Below are positions 50,829 to 60,312 of a DNA stretch of 64,000 bases, in pieces. Position numbers and translations under genes: made by a program. The stretch comes from Microcaldota archaeon (GTDB lineage: Archaea; Micrarchaeota; Micrarchaeia; Micrarchaeales; Micrarchaeaceae). Location of the stretch: positions 26,872 through 90,871 of the forward strand of contig JAJZBL010000004.1 of the NCBI GenBank assembly GCA_021798935.1. Reading direction: 5' to 3'. The notes beneath the pieces are model-generated. The model did no database searches. It saw nothing but the letters and a program-made list of their open reading frames with translations, and was not told the origin of the DNA. Within the stretch, counting starts at the first letter, position 1. Each line of letters starts with the position of its first letter.

Positions 50829-51818
50829 CTATTCCTTATTATTATTTGAAAAGCGAATGAACAGGCTCAAGATTGCAGTCGCTGTGACTGAGAGAAGGAG
50901 CAAGCTGAATGCAAAGGATGTTCCAAAAGCCGAATATGTATTTGGAGCACCAAATCCAAATAAGTAATTAAATCCATATGAAAGAGATCCTGAAACCTGT
51001 GTCAATGGCAATCCTAAAATAGCATCTAAGAACATTGCAATTACAAACAACGCAGATAAGCTGCCAAGAATAAGCAGTGCATTCTTGCGCATTTTCCCAT
51101 TGCTATAAATCAGATAAGATAGCAGGACTGTAAGTACAAAGAAAACTATCAGTATGTCATAGTGCAGCATGCCTGAAACTCTCAATAATGTATCAAAGAT
51201 AAGAAGGTAGGCTGCAGCAATCAAGCTAAGTATTATGGAAACTGCCATCGTATAGCTTGCTGCTTTTATGAACTTTTCTTTCATTGAAAGTGATAATCCT
51301 AAAAGAGCAATTACCAGTATAAGGAATAAAACACCTACATAAGCGAAATAGTTCTTTGGCTTTGATGTACTAGTAGAAGGAGGAGGAATGGTTTTGGAGA
51401 CATTAGTTGAATTTGATATATTTGTTGAATTCAATACGTTTACAATTAACACAACTGGAGAAACGGAAGGATCATCGCCAACTGCGGATATATTGAATGT
51501 GTATTTGCCAGCAGGGGTGCCTTTTGCTACACTTATTGCAAGTGTGCCATTATATGTAGGATCCTCGTTAGAAGCACTTGGAGAAAAGGTTATATAACTG
51601 CTTGAAGGGCTTTCAGCAAGCGATGTTCCCCAATAACTTCCGCTGAAAAGTGAAATTGTAAATCCTATGCTTGCATAGCCTCCTTGTTGTATATTAACCG
51701 AATATTGGGTAAGTGTGACCTTAGAAGTGCCATAACCTGCTGCATATACAAAGTTAAATAAAAATAGCGCAGAAATAAGAAAAACAGCGGAAGCCAAAAC
51801 AATTGATTTAACCTGCAT
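50829..51818 (-). CDS. Exported/membrane protein with Ig-like domain and six helices
   Basis: A 329-residue protein. The N-terminus SIVLASAVFLISALFLFNFVYAAG is a signal peptide or signal anchor. Residues about 25-130 form a beta-rich extracytoplasmic domain with several sequons (GTLAISVAKGTPAGKYTFNI; NSTNISNSTNVS), like alpha-galactosidase NEW3 or Ig-like domains. Six membrane helices follow (from NYFAYVGVLFLILVIALLGL to SFAFSLLLLSVTATAILSLF). Sequons fit the N-glycosylation machinery suggested by the 11.6 kb gene. Function unknown; it is convergent with the triplet. Confidence 0.65.
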   Translation of the reverse strand: MQVKSIVLASAVFLISALFLFNFVYAAGYGTSKVTLTQYSVNIQQGGYASIGFTISLFSGSYWGTSLAESPSSSYITFSPSASNEDPTYNGTLAISVAKGTPAGKYTFNISAVGDDPSVSPVVLIVNVLNSTNISNSTNVSKTIPPPSTSTSKPKNYFAYVGVLFLILVIALLGLSLSMKEKFIKAASYTMAVSIILSLIAAAYLLIFDTLLRVSGMLHYDILIVFFVLTVLLSYLIYSNGKMRKNALLILGSLSALFVIAMFLDAILGLPLTQVSGSLSYGFNYLFGFGAPNTYSAFGTSFAFSLLLLSVTATAILSLFIRFSNNNKE

Positions 51819-51862
51819 AATAGCGATTTAAGGTAAAACTATTTAATATTATCGATGCAAAT

Positions 51863-52270
51863 TCAGACGTCTTTTACATCGCTTGAATGCATTGGTATCA
51901 TTACCTGTGGGTCATCTTCCCTACTTCCAACTCCATTATCGACACGCTTTACGGCAGTTCCTATTGCAGTAACTTCCATCCATTCCCCATTATGCATGTA
52001 ATTTATATTCAACTTTACTGCTATAACACCATCAGCGCCAAGCTTATTTGCCTCATCAAGCATCCTGTTCAATGCCATCATTCTTGCATTATAAAGAAGT
52101 TCAGTTATCTGCGGTATTTCACCCTTTCCCATTCCCTTTATCCCTGTCATCATACCTCCTACAACACCCATGCTGTATACGGAGTTTCCTACGACAAGGC
52201 CAAGTGGCATATATCCCTGCTTCCTAAGAAGCCAAAAGTCGCTAGTCGACAGATCGCTTGTAAAAGCCAT
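51863..52270 (-). CDS. YbjQ/UPF0145-family protein
   Basis: A 135-residue protein of the YbjQ family (DUF74): GLVVGNSVYSMGVVGGMMTG, ELLYNARMMALNRMLDEANKLGADGVIAVKLNI and VTAIGTAVKRV match it, with the typical conserved Asn-Ser and LGAD-V-xV turn. These small proteins form pentamers and are thought to bind heavy metals or be involved in envelope stress, but the role is not proven. ATG at 52270 follows TGTGATAAA, a GTGAT Shine-Dalgarno. It is flanked by membrane-protein genes on the same strand. Confidence 0.8.
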   Translation of the reverse strand: MAFTSDLSTSDFWLLRKQGYMPLGLVVGNSVYSMGVVGGMMTGIKGMGKGEIPQITELLYNARMMALNRMLDEANKLGADGVIAVKLNINYMHNGEWMEVTAIGTAVKRVDNGVGSREDDPQVMIPMHSSDVKDV

Positions 52271-52410
52271 TTTATCACATTTATATTACACAGTCAAATA
52301 TTAAATAGGTTTTTGTTTCCTTACCAAAAACCCAAATTTGCCAAATTTGCATTGTAGAAATTAGATAGAGAATTGCAAACGGCAGAATAAGAAAAAATAA
52401 GGAAAAGAAA

Positions 52411-53121
52411 TCAGGACTTAACCAAGTTTGGATTGTTAAGATCTCTTTCATAGACCAAATACTTCTTGAACTCCTCGGCCTGCTCCTTCGTCATATGAGG
52501 GAATGCACGGATAAGCGACTGCCCTCCATATGCTTGCCCTGAAGAAGACATATAGCCGGTAAATGCGATTGGATGCGCTATCACAGTCCAACCCTCCTGG
52601 AACATCTTAGATAGGTGCAGGTCTCTTATTTCAACTTCTGAAACTGTGTCAAGAGGCATTACATCCAGTGCCTGGCTCACAACAGTTGTTATACCTACTT
52701 GCCTTATAAGGCGCTTTGTAGTTATCCAGTAATTCTGGTACTGATATCCGAATAAGGCAGATTTTTTGGCAAAGTAAGTGGCCAAGAATTCTATTAATAA
52801 GGCCACAATTATTACTATAACACTGTAGATTATTGCATTATCCAACCCTATGACTGGATTAATGAAAAGCAGGAAACCTACAATCAGCACAACTACAACT
52901 AAAAGTGCTATTCCCACAACATATTTGACGCTGCTAGTCAAATTGTGCACATATATGTCCTTATCAGGCTTTGCATAATATACTATCTTTTCATCTTTCT
53001 CTACTGTAAATGGCAAATCTGCAGTGGCTGGTATTTCCTTTATCACAATATTCCCTTTAGAACCATCTGCAACTGCATTTGGCACATTGCCTAGATTCTC
53101 CAAATTATTTTGTTGTTCCAC
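52411..53121 (-). CDS. PH-domain membrane protein (YdbT/bPH2-like)
   Basis: A 236-residue protein. GTG at 53121 (VEQQNNLENLG) is preferred over the track start since AAAGGTGTAACT precedes it. Residues about 60-120 contain two membrane helices (SSVKYVVGIALLVVVVLIVGFLL and AIIYSVIVIIVALLIEFLATYF); the C-terminal part YQYQNYWITTKRLIRQVG is the bacterial PH-like (bPH2/YdbT) strand pattern, with SQALDVMPLDTVSEVEIRD after it. Members are thought to be membrane-associated scaffold proteins. It overlaps by a few bases in track terms with the membrane protein upstream (53178), in the same direction. Confidence 0.65.
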   Translation of the reverse strand: MEQQNNLENLGNVPNAVADGSKGNIVIKEIPATADLPFTVEKDEKIVYYAKPDKDIYVHNLTSSVKYVVGIALLVVVVLIVGFLLFINPVIGLDNAIIYSVIVIIVALLIEFLATYFAKKSALFGYQYQNYWITTKRLIRQVGITTVVSQALDVMPLDTVSEVEIRDLHLSKMFQEGWTVIAHPIAFTGYMSSSGQAYGGQSLIRAFPHMTKEQAEEFKKYLVYERDLNNPNLVKS

Positions 53122-53177
53122 AGTTACACCTTTTAAACTTAAATTGACATTAACTTTTGAATAAAAATATCTAAATA

Positions 53178-53771
53178 TCAATATAGTTTTTGTACGCCCA
53201 TTCCTCCTTGCCCTAATACAGAATTTACTCCTTTCTTGTAAGCTGTATGTATAAGGACATATGCAAGTATCAACGCCGCTATTATTATCTCATAGAATCC
53301 AGCAGATCTGTTCCTGCCATTCCTGACTACCCTAAGCGCACTCTTGAACCCTGAAGCATACATCGATATATCGAATAGTATTATTATGATATTGAATATG
53401 GAAATGGCTATTGAACCAAAGCTTCTTCTATGCACTGCAACAAGTATCGATTGCACAGTTACAAGGATGCCAAATGAAATTATCATCAATCCAAATACAA
53501 GGAAGTTAAAGTTCAATGTATATGTGAGCAGCCCTATGCCTATGTACCCTATCTCGTAAAGTATCAAAGAGAGTATTATTACAAGCACATAGGTCATGCC
53601 GAAGAATGCTATTCCTACACCTGCATAGACAAAAAGTATTTTGGTAAGCATGCTTGCGAACCTCTGCTTCTTTTCAAGCATTCCTTTATTCACGCCGCTC
53701 GCATAAGCATCCCAGAGCGATATTATAAAGTCGAATGCAAGTATCAGTATTATAAATATATATCCAAGCAT
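53178..53771 (-). CDS. Five-helix membrane protein
   Basis: A 197-residue protein with about five hydrophobic segments (MLGYIFIILILAFDFIISLW, ILFVYAGVGIAFFGMTYVLV, IGLLTYTLNFNFLVFGLMII, a fourth around SIAISIFNIIIILFDISMY, a fifth at FYEIIIAALILAYVLIH). No family is recognised. ATG at 53771 follows GGTAATCCT. Downstream is the PH-domain protein, 57 bases past the stop, so the two could work together in the membrane. Confidence 0.5.
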   Translation of the reverse strand: MLGYIFIILILAFDFIISLWDAYASGVNKGMLEKKQRFASMLTKILFVYAGVGIAFFGMTYVLVIILSLILYEIGYIGIGLLTYTLNFNFLVFGLMIISFGILVTVQSILVAVHRRSFGSIAISIFNIIIILFDISMYASGFKSALRVVRNGRNRSAGFYEIIIAALILAYVLIHTAYKKGVNSVLGQGGMGVQKLY

Positions 53772-53841
53772 AGGATTACCAAATTGAATTTAATCGCGTA
53801 TCTATTTTACTTGAACATTTTTATTAATTTATTTTATACTT

Positions 53842-55032
53842 TCAGGCTTTAAGAAGAGGTATCTCTATCTCCTCCTTGGAAAGCCCTCCGTGATGGCCCG
53901 ATGAACCTGAAATCCACTCTTTTCCTCCTGGATACTCTCTGCCTCCTGGATATTTGTAATATATTATGTTTTTCCGAGTGGCTATAGCTATGTGAGTTCC
54001 GAAACGATACCTTAAGGAATCGTCTACTTTCGTACTGCCGAATAAGCCAGATTTTATAGCATCGTTTGAATCATATAAGACAAAGTTCTTGCTGAACTCC
54101 TTATTGAATTCTTTTTCAAATTTCTCTTCTAAACCTTCAGATGAATCAAAGAACATGCTTCTGTCAGTGCCCCATGGCGGGTTTCTCAGATATTTTAGTG
54201 CACTGCTTCTCGCATCAAATCTGCTTATATCATCATGCTTTGAGGAAATCTGCCCATGGTCTGATGATATGATCAATTCCCATCCATTGTCCTTCAGCTT
54301 TGGCAGGAGCTTCTCCATTATCATCTCCAAGATGAATACAGTAATATGCAATACGCGCCTAGATTCCTTCGAGTATTCATGCTGCGCATGGTCTATATCC
54401 GGAATATAAGCATATACTAAGTTGTACTTATCAGATTCTGCAATATCAATCGATTGATATAGGAGATCATCAAATGATATGTAATCCGTATAATTGATAT
54501 TGTTGTATAAATAGGTTTGAGAGTTCTTTTGGTTGACCCGCTCAAACTGCATATACATGAAGTCTTTTCTTTTTCCCATCTTTAGCAGTGTATCTAAGCT
54601 TGGAAATAAGGAGTTGGCATCGGATTTGCCTGAAACTTCATCCAACAATGGGCTCCATGGAAGTGAAAGTATGTCCTTTATTGTCCCGTACTCTCGTATA
54701 GGAAGAGGGCTTCCTATTATTCCGTGTTCTGCAGGTGTTTTGCCTGAATCTATGCTTGTAAATGCTGTTGGGGTAAAGGATGGAAATACGGTGCTTATTT
54801 TGCTTATTTGCATTTTGGAAGGCAACTTCTTAAGCTGCTTGCTATTAGATATTGCTGATTTTAATAAATCCTGTCCAAAACCATCAATAAAAAGAAGAAA
54901 TCTTCTTTTCTTCTTTCCTCCTATGAGCTTTCCATGGCCCTCAGCCACCTCCTTTGCAAGCTCCATGTTGCTATTTCCGTAATCTGGGAAAGCAAATCCC
55001 TTGTCAATTAGGTCAGATTTTATGCTTTGCAT
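53842..55032 (-). CDS. Alkaline phosphatase-superfamily protein, tandem copy B
   Basis: A 396-residue phosphodiesterase/pyrophosphatase-like enzyme. Motifs are FLLFIDGFGQDLL, STVFPSFTPTAF (nucleophile Thr region), TPAEHGIIGSPLPIREY, PDIDHAQHEYS (Asp-His pair), IISSDHGQISSK and SGSSGHHGGLS near the end. These are the metal ligands of the two-metal alkaline-phosphatase fold. Soluble, no signal peptide. ATG at 55032 follows GGTAGTGATTTG. The copy upstream (55048-56220) is so similar, with only 15 bases between, that this is a recent tandem duplicate. Substrate unknown. Confidence 0.78.
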   Translation of the reverse strand: MQSIKSDLIDKGFAFPDYGNSNMELAKEVAEGHGKLIGGKKKRRFLLFIDGFGQDLLKSAISNSKQLKKLPSKMQISKISTVFPSFTPTAFTSIDSGKTPAEHGIIGSPLPIREYGTIKDILSLPWSPLLDEVSGKSDANSLFPSLDTLLKMGKRKDFMYMQFERVNQKNSQTYLYNNINYTDYISFDDLLYQSIDIAESDKYNLVYAYIPDIDHAQHEYSKESRRVLHITVFILEMIMEKLLPKLKDNGWELIISSDHGQISSKHDDISRFDARSSALKYLRNPPWGTDRSMFFDSSEGLEEKFEKEFNKEFSKNFVLYDSNDAIKSGLFGSTKVDDSLRYRFGTHIAIATRKNIIYYKYPGGREYPGGKEWISGSSGHHGGLSKEEIEIPLLKA

Positions 55033-55047
55033 CAAATCACTACCGAT

Positions 55048-56220
55048 TCAGGCTTTGAGGAGAGGTATCTCCATCTCCTCCTTGGAAAGCCCTCCGTGGT
55101 GACCCGATAGCTCTGATGTCCATAATTTGCCTCCAGGATATCTGTAATGGAACAGGCTGTTGTGCTTTCCTATAGCTATGTGAGTTCCGAAACGATACCT
55201 TAAGGAATCGTCTACCTTCGTGCTGCCAAATAAGCCAGATTTTATCGCTTCATCTGAATCATATAAGACAAAGTTCTTGCTGAACTCCTTATTGAACTCT
55301 TTTTCAAATTTATCTTCTAAACCTTCAGCCGCATCAAATAACATCATTCTGTCCGTGCCCCAAGGGGAATTCCTAAGGTATTTTAGGATTTCACTCTTTG
55401 CATCAAGATCAATCGTATCTTCACGTTTTGAGGAAACTTGCCCATGGTCTGATGATATGATCAATTCCCATCCATTGTCCTTCAGCTTTGGCAGGAGCTT
55501 CTCCATCAACCTCTCAATCATCAATTGGGTTATTCCCAATCCAAGCCTGGATGTTTTCGTGTACATGTGCTGCGCATGGTCTATATCAGGAATATAAGCA
55601 TACACCGTATTATACTGGTCTGACTCCGCAATGTCTATGGATTGGAAAATAAAATCATCAAATGATATGTATCCGGTATAATTGATCTTGCTATATACAT
55701 ATGTCTGCTCATTCTTCCTTACTACCTGCTCAAACTGCATATATATAAAGTCTTTTTTGCTTCCCATTTTCAGCAATGTATCAGGAACTGGAAATATAGG
55801 TTTTGTTTCAGATTGGCCTGAAATTTCATCCAACGATGGGCTCCATGGAAGTGAAAACATATCTTTCATAGCTCCATACTCTCGTATAGGAAGGGGGCTT
55901 CCTATTATTCCGTGTTCTGCAGGTGTCTTGCCTGAATCTATGCTTGTGAATACGCTAGGAGTAAAAGAAGGGAATACAGTACTTATTTTTTCTATCTGCA
56001 TCTCTGATGATAATTTCTTAAGCTGCTTGCTATTGGATATTGCAGATTTCAATAAGTCGTATCCAAGGCCATCCATAAATATAAGGAATCTCCTTTTTTT
56101 CTTTCCTCCTATGAGCTTTCCATGGCCCTCAGCTACCTCCTTTGCAAGCTCCATGTTGCTATTCTCATAATCAGGAAAAGCAAATCCCTTGTCAATTAGG
56201 TCAGATTTTATGCCATTCAT
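55048..56220 (-). CDS. Alkaline phosphatase-superfamily protein, tandem copy A
   Basis: A 390-residue paralog of the gene at 53842, sharing most residues in the first 100 and last 120 positions: DKGFAFPDYENSNMELAKEV, STVFPSFTPSVF, PDIDHAQHMYT, ISSDHGQVSSK and LSGHHGGLS. Divergence lies mainly around residues 130-215 and 245-290. Both keep all the metal-ligand motifs, so both are probably active. ATG at 56220 follows GGTATT. With the more distant relative at 6137 the window carries three members of the family. Confidence 0.78.
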   Translation of the reverse strand: MNGIKSDLIDKGFAFPDYENSNMELAKEVAEGHGKLIGGKKKRRFLIFMDGLGYDLLKSAISNSKQLKKLSSEMQIEKISTVFPSFTPSVFTSIDSGKTPAEHGIIGSPLPIREYGAMKDMFSLPWSPSLDEISGQSETKPIFPVPDTLLKMGSKKDFIYMQFEQVVRKNEQTYVYSKINYTGYISFDDFIFQSIDIAESDQYNTVYAYIPDIDHAQHMYTKTSRLGLGITQLMIERLMEKLLPKLKDNGWELIISSDHGQVSSKREDTIDLDAKSEILKYLRNSPWGTDRMMLFDAAEGLEDKFEKEFNKEFSKNFVLYDSDEAIKSGLFGSTKVDDSLRYRFGTHIAIGKHNSLFHYRYPGGKLWTSELSGHHGGLSKEEMEIPLLKA

Positions 56221-56307
56221 AATACCGTTATATTATAAACGTAAACTTATAAAAATCCTAATAATAGTTATTAATTACTGTCTTTATTGCGCTAAATCAG
56301 TGGTCTT

Positions 56308-56613
56308 ATGGATAGAGAAAACAAAGAGGAGGGTTCTGGCAAAATGGGCTTCATCGCTGCCTCAATAATAGTATTGGTAGGAAGCGTGATCGGCTATTAC
56401 ATACTTTATGCACCTGCGATAGCTTATGGACTTTCCTATTTCGGGATTCTCATAGGAATAATCATATTCATAGTCTCTTTAGGAATGCTCAAGAGCGTGA
56501 AGACATTGAATATATTCGCGTATATATTCTTCACAGTATGCTGCATATTCCTACCTTTCATAGGTGGAATTATAGGGTATATTTCAATGAGGAAAAATAA
56601 TGTAGCAAAATAA
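56308..56613 (+). CDS. Small three-helix membrane protein
   Basis: A 101-residue protein with three membrane helices: ASIIVLVGSVIGYYILYAPAI, YFGILIGIIIFIVSLGML and IFAYIFFTVCCIFLPFIGGI. The N-terminus is acidic and soluble. ATG at 56308 has CAGTGGTCTT before it. It is convergent with the E3 gene and divergent from the phosphatase pair. No family recognised. Confidence 0.5.
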   Translation: MDRENKEEGSGKMGFIAASIIVLVGSVIGYYILYAPAIAYGLSYFGILIGIIIFIVSLGMLKSVKTLNIFAYIFFTVCCIFLPFIGGIIGYISMRKNNVAK

Positions 56614-56637
56614 AAGATTCCAAGAAAAAGAAATTAA

Positions 56638-58008
56638 TCAATGGGAAGGAGCTATGTAGAAATCGATTGGCCTTCCTAAAGCCCCTTCTGCTGCCTCTTC
56701 CAATCCTTCGCTCATCGTTGGGTGTGGATGTATGGTGTCAGCTATATCCTCTAGCATAGCGCTCATCTCTATACCAAGTGTGGCTTCCCCAATTGCAACA
56801 TCTGCATTTTCCCCTACTATCCCGACGCCTTTCACCACGCCGTTTTCATCGTATGCTATCTTGACAAATCCTTCAGTAGCATCATCGGCTATAGCCCTTC
56901 CTGACGCTGAAAATGGGAATTTAACTGTCTTTATTCCATCACCTGAAAGCTTCCCTACGATTGCAATCTCTGGATCTGATAGTATAGTTTCCGGAATTGC
57001 CACGTTATCGAACTCAGAGTTCAATCCTGATGCTGATTCCCCTGCTATTACTCCTTGCCTGAGAGCTTTTGTAGCTGACATCGGCTGCCCTACTATGTCT
57101 CCTGAAGCATAGATATTTGGATCGGTGGTCTGCAGATGGCTGTCAACTTTTATGAAGCCTTTTTCATTAAGCTGCACCTTTGTATTCTCTAACCCCAATC
57201 CCTCTGTGTAAGGCACACGTTCAGGAGAAAGTGCAATTATATCCGCTGTGATCTCCTTTCCGCTCTCTAATGTTATCTTTCCATCGGAGTAGGATTTTAC
57301 AGGATCTTTTTCGTAAACTTCTACACCAAGATCAGCAAGCTTCTTCTTTGGTATTGCAACGAGATCCTGGTCAAGCCTTGAGAAGATTCCTTTTTCAGAT
57401 ATTACATATACCTTAGATCCCAACTTTGCAAACATAGAGCTGAATTCTATAGCAGCATAATCATCATTGACTATTACAATGCTCTTTGGTATATAATCCA
57501 AGGAAAGGGTTGACTTGTGGTCAAGCACCTTCACTCCGTCTATCTTGAATTTTTCAGGTTGTGCAAGCTTGGTGCCTGTAGATATTATCGCTTTCTTGAA
57601 GTTTAAGGTAACTCCATCGCTAAGCTGCAATGAATTAGAGGAAAGGAAAGAACCCATCGCATTGAACACTTCAATTCCGTGCAGCTTGCACAATGACTCT
57701 ACTCCTGATGACAGCTTCTTTGAAACATTCATCCTGTATTCGTGAGCTTTCTTGAAGTCAATCTGTGGTGTGCCTGTTATACCCAAATCCTTGTTGCCCT
57801 TGGCATACTGAAATTTATTTGCAATATTAATTAATGTTGCAGTTGGTATGCAAGTATAGTTTAGGCAGCTGCCTCCTAACTTGTCCGCTTCTACTAAGGC
57901 AACACTCTTTCCCAACTCTGATGCCCTTATCGCGGCAGTATACCCTCCAGCTCCCCCTCCTATCACTACTACATCAACTTCTTCAGGTAAAGATCCTACT
58001 ACTCCCAT
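56638..58008 (-). CDS. lpdA: Dihydrolipoamide dehydrogenase (E3)
   Basis: A 456-residue FAD/NAD flavoprotein that reoxidises the lipoyl arm of E2. FAD motif VVIGGGAGGYTAAIRASELG (about 12), redox disulfide GGSCLNYTCIPTATL (about 45, CxxxxC), NAD-binding SIVIVNDDYAAIEFSSMFAKLGSK (about 167), NIYASGDIVGQPMSATKALR and C-terminal HPHPTMSEGLEEAA with the active-site His-Glu pair are all in place. The NAD-domain glycines are partly changed (VNDDYAA in place of GxGxxG), which may alter cofactor affinity. Start ATG 58008 follows GGTGTAACT. Last gene of the operon. Confidence 0.93.
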   Translation of the reverse strand: MGVVGSLPEEVDVVVIGGGAGGYTAAIRASELGKSVALVEADKLGGSCLNYTCIPTATLINIANKFQYAKGNKDLGITGTPQIDFKKAHEYRMNVSKKLSSGVESLCKLHGIEVFNAMGSFLSSNSLQLSDGVTLNFKKAIISTGTKLAQPEKFKIDGVKVLDHKSTLSLDYIPKSIVIVNDDYAAIEFSSMFAKLGSKVYVISEKGIFSRLDQDLVAIPKKKLADLGVEVYEKDPVKSYSDGKITLESGKEITADIIALSPERVPYTEGLGLENTKVQLNEKGFIKVDSHLQTTDPNIYASGDIVGQPMSATKALRQGVIAGESASGLNSEFDNVAIPETILSDPEIAIVGKLSGDGIKTVKFPFSASGRAIADDATEGFVKIAYDENGVVKGVGIVGENADVAIGEATLGIEMSAMLEDIADTIHPHPTMSEGLEEAAEGALGRPIDFYIAPSH

Positions 58009-58026
58009 AGTTACACCAAATATAAA

Positions 58027-59307
58027 TTAATCCCCCATTTCAAGGAACTCTGGATCCTCTATATAACTTTTCAGTTCGTTCCCAAACTTAACCGCCTCTG
58101 CCCCATCAACTACTCTGTGGTCGAATGTGAGCGTGAACGGAAGTATCTTCCTTATCTCTACCTTCCCATCAACTGCAACTGGCATATCTTTCATCATGCT
58201 GAAAGCCAGTATTGCAACATCTGGGGGGTTTATCATCGGTATACCGATGAATCCACCGCCCAAGCTGCCTGCATTCGTTATGGTAAATGAGGAATCCTTC
58301 ATATCATCCAATGTTATCGTATTTGCATAAAGCTTGTCCCTAAGGTCGGCAAGATCTCTTGCTATCTGCACTATGCTCTTCTTGTCTGCTTCCTTGACCA
58401 CTATAACTTTCAATCCATCTTTTGTCTCTGCACCAAGGCCTATATTGTAATAGTGCTTTACCAATATCTCCCTGTTTACTGGATCATAGCTTGCATTGAA
58501 ATGGGGATTATCCTTCAATGCTGCTACTGTAGCTTTTATCAGTATAGGAAGGAAGGTCAGCTTTATGTTAAACTGCTTCATGAACTTGTCCTTTGACTCA
58601 GAGACTATCCTATTTAACTCCGTCGCATCTATAAGATCTATATGCGAAGCTCTTGGTATAGTCCATGATGCTTCCATGTTCTTCGCAATTGCCTTCCTCA
58701 CTGGTGAGAGTGGCACATGCTCGATTTCTTCTGCATGCTTTTCTGCAAGGATCTCAGGATGCCTTGGCTTCTTCAGGACATCCGATGCTTCCTTGGCAGC
58801 ATCTCTTACATCAACTTCCATTATCCTTCCGTTAGGCCCTGTTCCCTTTATCTTTGTAAGGTCAACTTTCAGCTGCTCAGCCAATTTCCTTACAAATGGA
58901 GTAGTCAATATTTCAGCATGTGCTTCGCCTTCATGTGGTGCTGCAGGCTTGCTCTCTGCTTGTGGCTTTGGAGCTGCTTCCGGAACACTTGGCTCATTAG
59001 GCTTGCTTGGTGCCGCTGCTGCCTTTGGTGCATTTGGCTGCGCTGCAGCTGAACTTGGTATGTTCTTCAGCTCATCAGGTGTGCCAACGTATGCAAGTAT
59101 ATCACCCACTTTTATATCCGTATTTTCCTTTGCAACAACCTTTACCGTGCCTCCTTTTATAGATGGTATGTTTACAACAGCTTTGTCTGTTTCCACCTGC
59201 ATCAGGGTCTGGTCCTCCTTTACCTGATCTCCATCTTTTACCAATATCTTCTGGACATGCCCTTCGGTTATGCCCTCTCCTACATCTGCAAATTTGACTA
59301 TCTCCAT
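58027..59307 (-). CDS. 2-oxoacid dehydrogenase E2 (dihydrolipoyl acyltransferase)
   Basis: A 426-residue E2 with the classic layout: one lipoyl domain (residues about 1-75; lipoyl Lys in VETDKAVVNIPS), an Ala/Pro/Lys-rich swinging linker (about 85-130), a subunit-binding domain (TPFVRKLAEQLKVDLTKIKG) and the catalytic core, ending in the active site LTFDHRVVDGAEAVKF. The core forms the large particle in the cytoplasm. ATG at 59307 (MEIVKFADVGEG) is used since AAGTGATTAAA lies before it. The lipoyl ligase at 20.8 kb would charge it. The core family is clear; acyl group unknown (pyruvate or branched chain). Confidence 0.95.
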   Translation of the reverse strand: MEIVKFADVGEGITEGHVQKILVKDGDQVKEDQTLMQVETDKAVVNIPSIKGGTVKVVAKENTDIKVGDILAYVGTPDELKNIPSSAAAQPNAPKAAAAPSKPNEPSVPEAAPKPQAESKPAAPHEGEAHAEILTTPFVRKLAEQLKVDLTKIKGTGPNGRIMEVDVRDAAKEASDVLKKPRHPEILAEKHAEEIEHVPLSPVRKAIAKNMEASWTIPRASHIDLIDATELNRIVSESKDKFMKQFNIKLTFLPILIKATVAALKDNPHFNASYDPVNREILVKHYYNIGLGAETKDGLKVIVVKEADKKSIVQIARDLADLRDKLYANTITLDDMKDSSFTITNAGSLGGGFIGIPMINPPDVAILAFSMMKDMPVAVDGKVEIRKILPFTLTFDHRVVDGAEAVKFGNELKSYIEDPEFLEMGD

Positions 59308-59325
59308 TTTAATCACTTAAAAAAT

Positions 59326-60291
59326 TTATGCTGAAAGCAAACTATCAATTGCTTGTGAAACTCTCTTCTCATTTGGAATCCAGTAGTTTTCATATCCTGC
59401 CATAGGTATAGGTGTATGGAATCCTGCTACACGAAGTATAGGTGCTTTAAGGTCAAACATTGCCTTTTCCGCTATCAATGCTGATACTTCGGCACCAACG
59501 CTGAATGACTTCTGGTCCTCATGTACTATCAGTGCTTTGCCTGTCCTCTTGACACTGTCAAGTATAGTCTTTTCATCTAATGGGTTTATCGTCCTTAAAT
59601 CTATCACATCAGCGGATACATTCTTGTCCTTCACTGCATTCTGCACTACTGGCGACATCGTTCCATAGGTTATTATGGTCATGTCATCCCCGTGGTTTAC
59701 TACGTTTGCCTTTCCAATTGGCACTTCATATCTGTCTTCCGGTATCTCCTGCTTGAACATCCTGTAAAGCTTTGTAGGCTCAATAAATATTACAGGATCA
59801 TGAAGATGGGAAGCTGCAATAAGAAGGCCTTTTGCATCATATGGTGTTGATGATTCTATTACAACCAAGGAACCGATATGAGAGAATATTGCCTCTGGGC
59901 TTTCTGAATGTATCTCAGGTCCTCCCACTCCTCCGCTTGCAGGAAATCTTATAACCATAGGTATAGGCATCTTTGATCTTGTCCTTGTCCTAAACCTTGC
60001 TGCATGATGCATTATCTGTGAGAATGCCTGATATGAAAATCCTCCAAATTGTATTTCAGGGAATGGATGCAATCCACCCAATGCCATCCCAATTGCTGTC
60101 CCTATTATTGAGTTCTCTGCCAGAGGTGTGTTCATTACTCTTGTAGGGCCGTACTTGTCTAACAGCCCATCAGTTACTCTGAATACTCCTCCGTCCTTTG
60201 CTACATCCTCTCCCATTATTACTATATCCTCGTTTTCAGCGAGGCAAAGATCTAATGCATTATTCAGCGCAGAAATCATATTTGCCATCAT
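59326..60291 (-). CDS. 2-oxoacid dehydrogenase E1 beta subunit
   Basis: A 321-residue thiamine-diphosphate-dependent E1 beta subunit. NIVIMGEDVAKDGGVFRVTDGL is the E1 beta start signature, and the central FPEIQFGGFSYQAFSQIMHHA matches the interface with E1 alpha; VVIESSTPYDAKGLLIAA marks the second Rossmann part, and a C-terminal transketolase domain follows. ATG at 60291 (MMANMISALN) is preferred over GTG at 60300 because AGGTGG lies just upstream. Pairs with E1 alpha to decarboxylate the 2-oxoacid and acylate E2. Confidence 0.95.
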   Translation of the reverse strand: MMANMISALNNALDLCLAENEDIVIMGEDVAKDGGVFRVTDGLLDKYGPTRVMNTPLAENSIIGTAIGMALGGLHPFPEIQFGGFSYQAFSQIMHHAARFRTRTRSKMPIPMVIRFPASGGVGGPEIHSESPEAIFSHIGSLVVIESSTPYDAKGLLIAASHLHDPVIFIEPTKLYRMFKQEIPEDRYEVPIGKANVVNHGDDMTIITYGTMSPVVQNAVKDKNVSADVIDLRTINPLDEKTILDSVKRTGKALIVHEDQKSFSVGAEVSALIAEKAMFDLKAPILRVAGFHTPIPMAGYENYWIPNEKRVSQAIDSLLSA

Positions 60292-60312
60292 TTTATCCAC
60301 CTATTAAAACAT

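Noticed and set aside
58496-59227. 243-codon plus-strand frame opposite the E2 gene
   Set aside because: It is the antisense shadow of the Ala/Pro-rich E2 linker region; no Shine-Dalgarno and Ser/Phe/Ala-rich composition.
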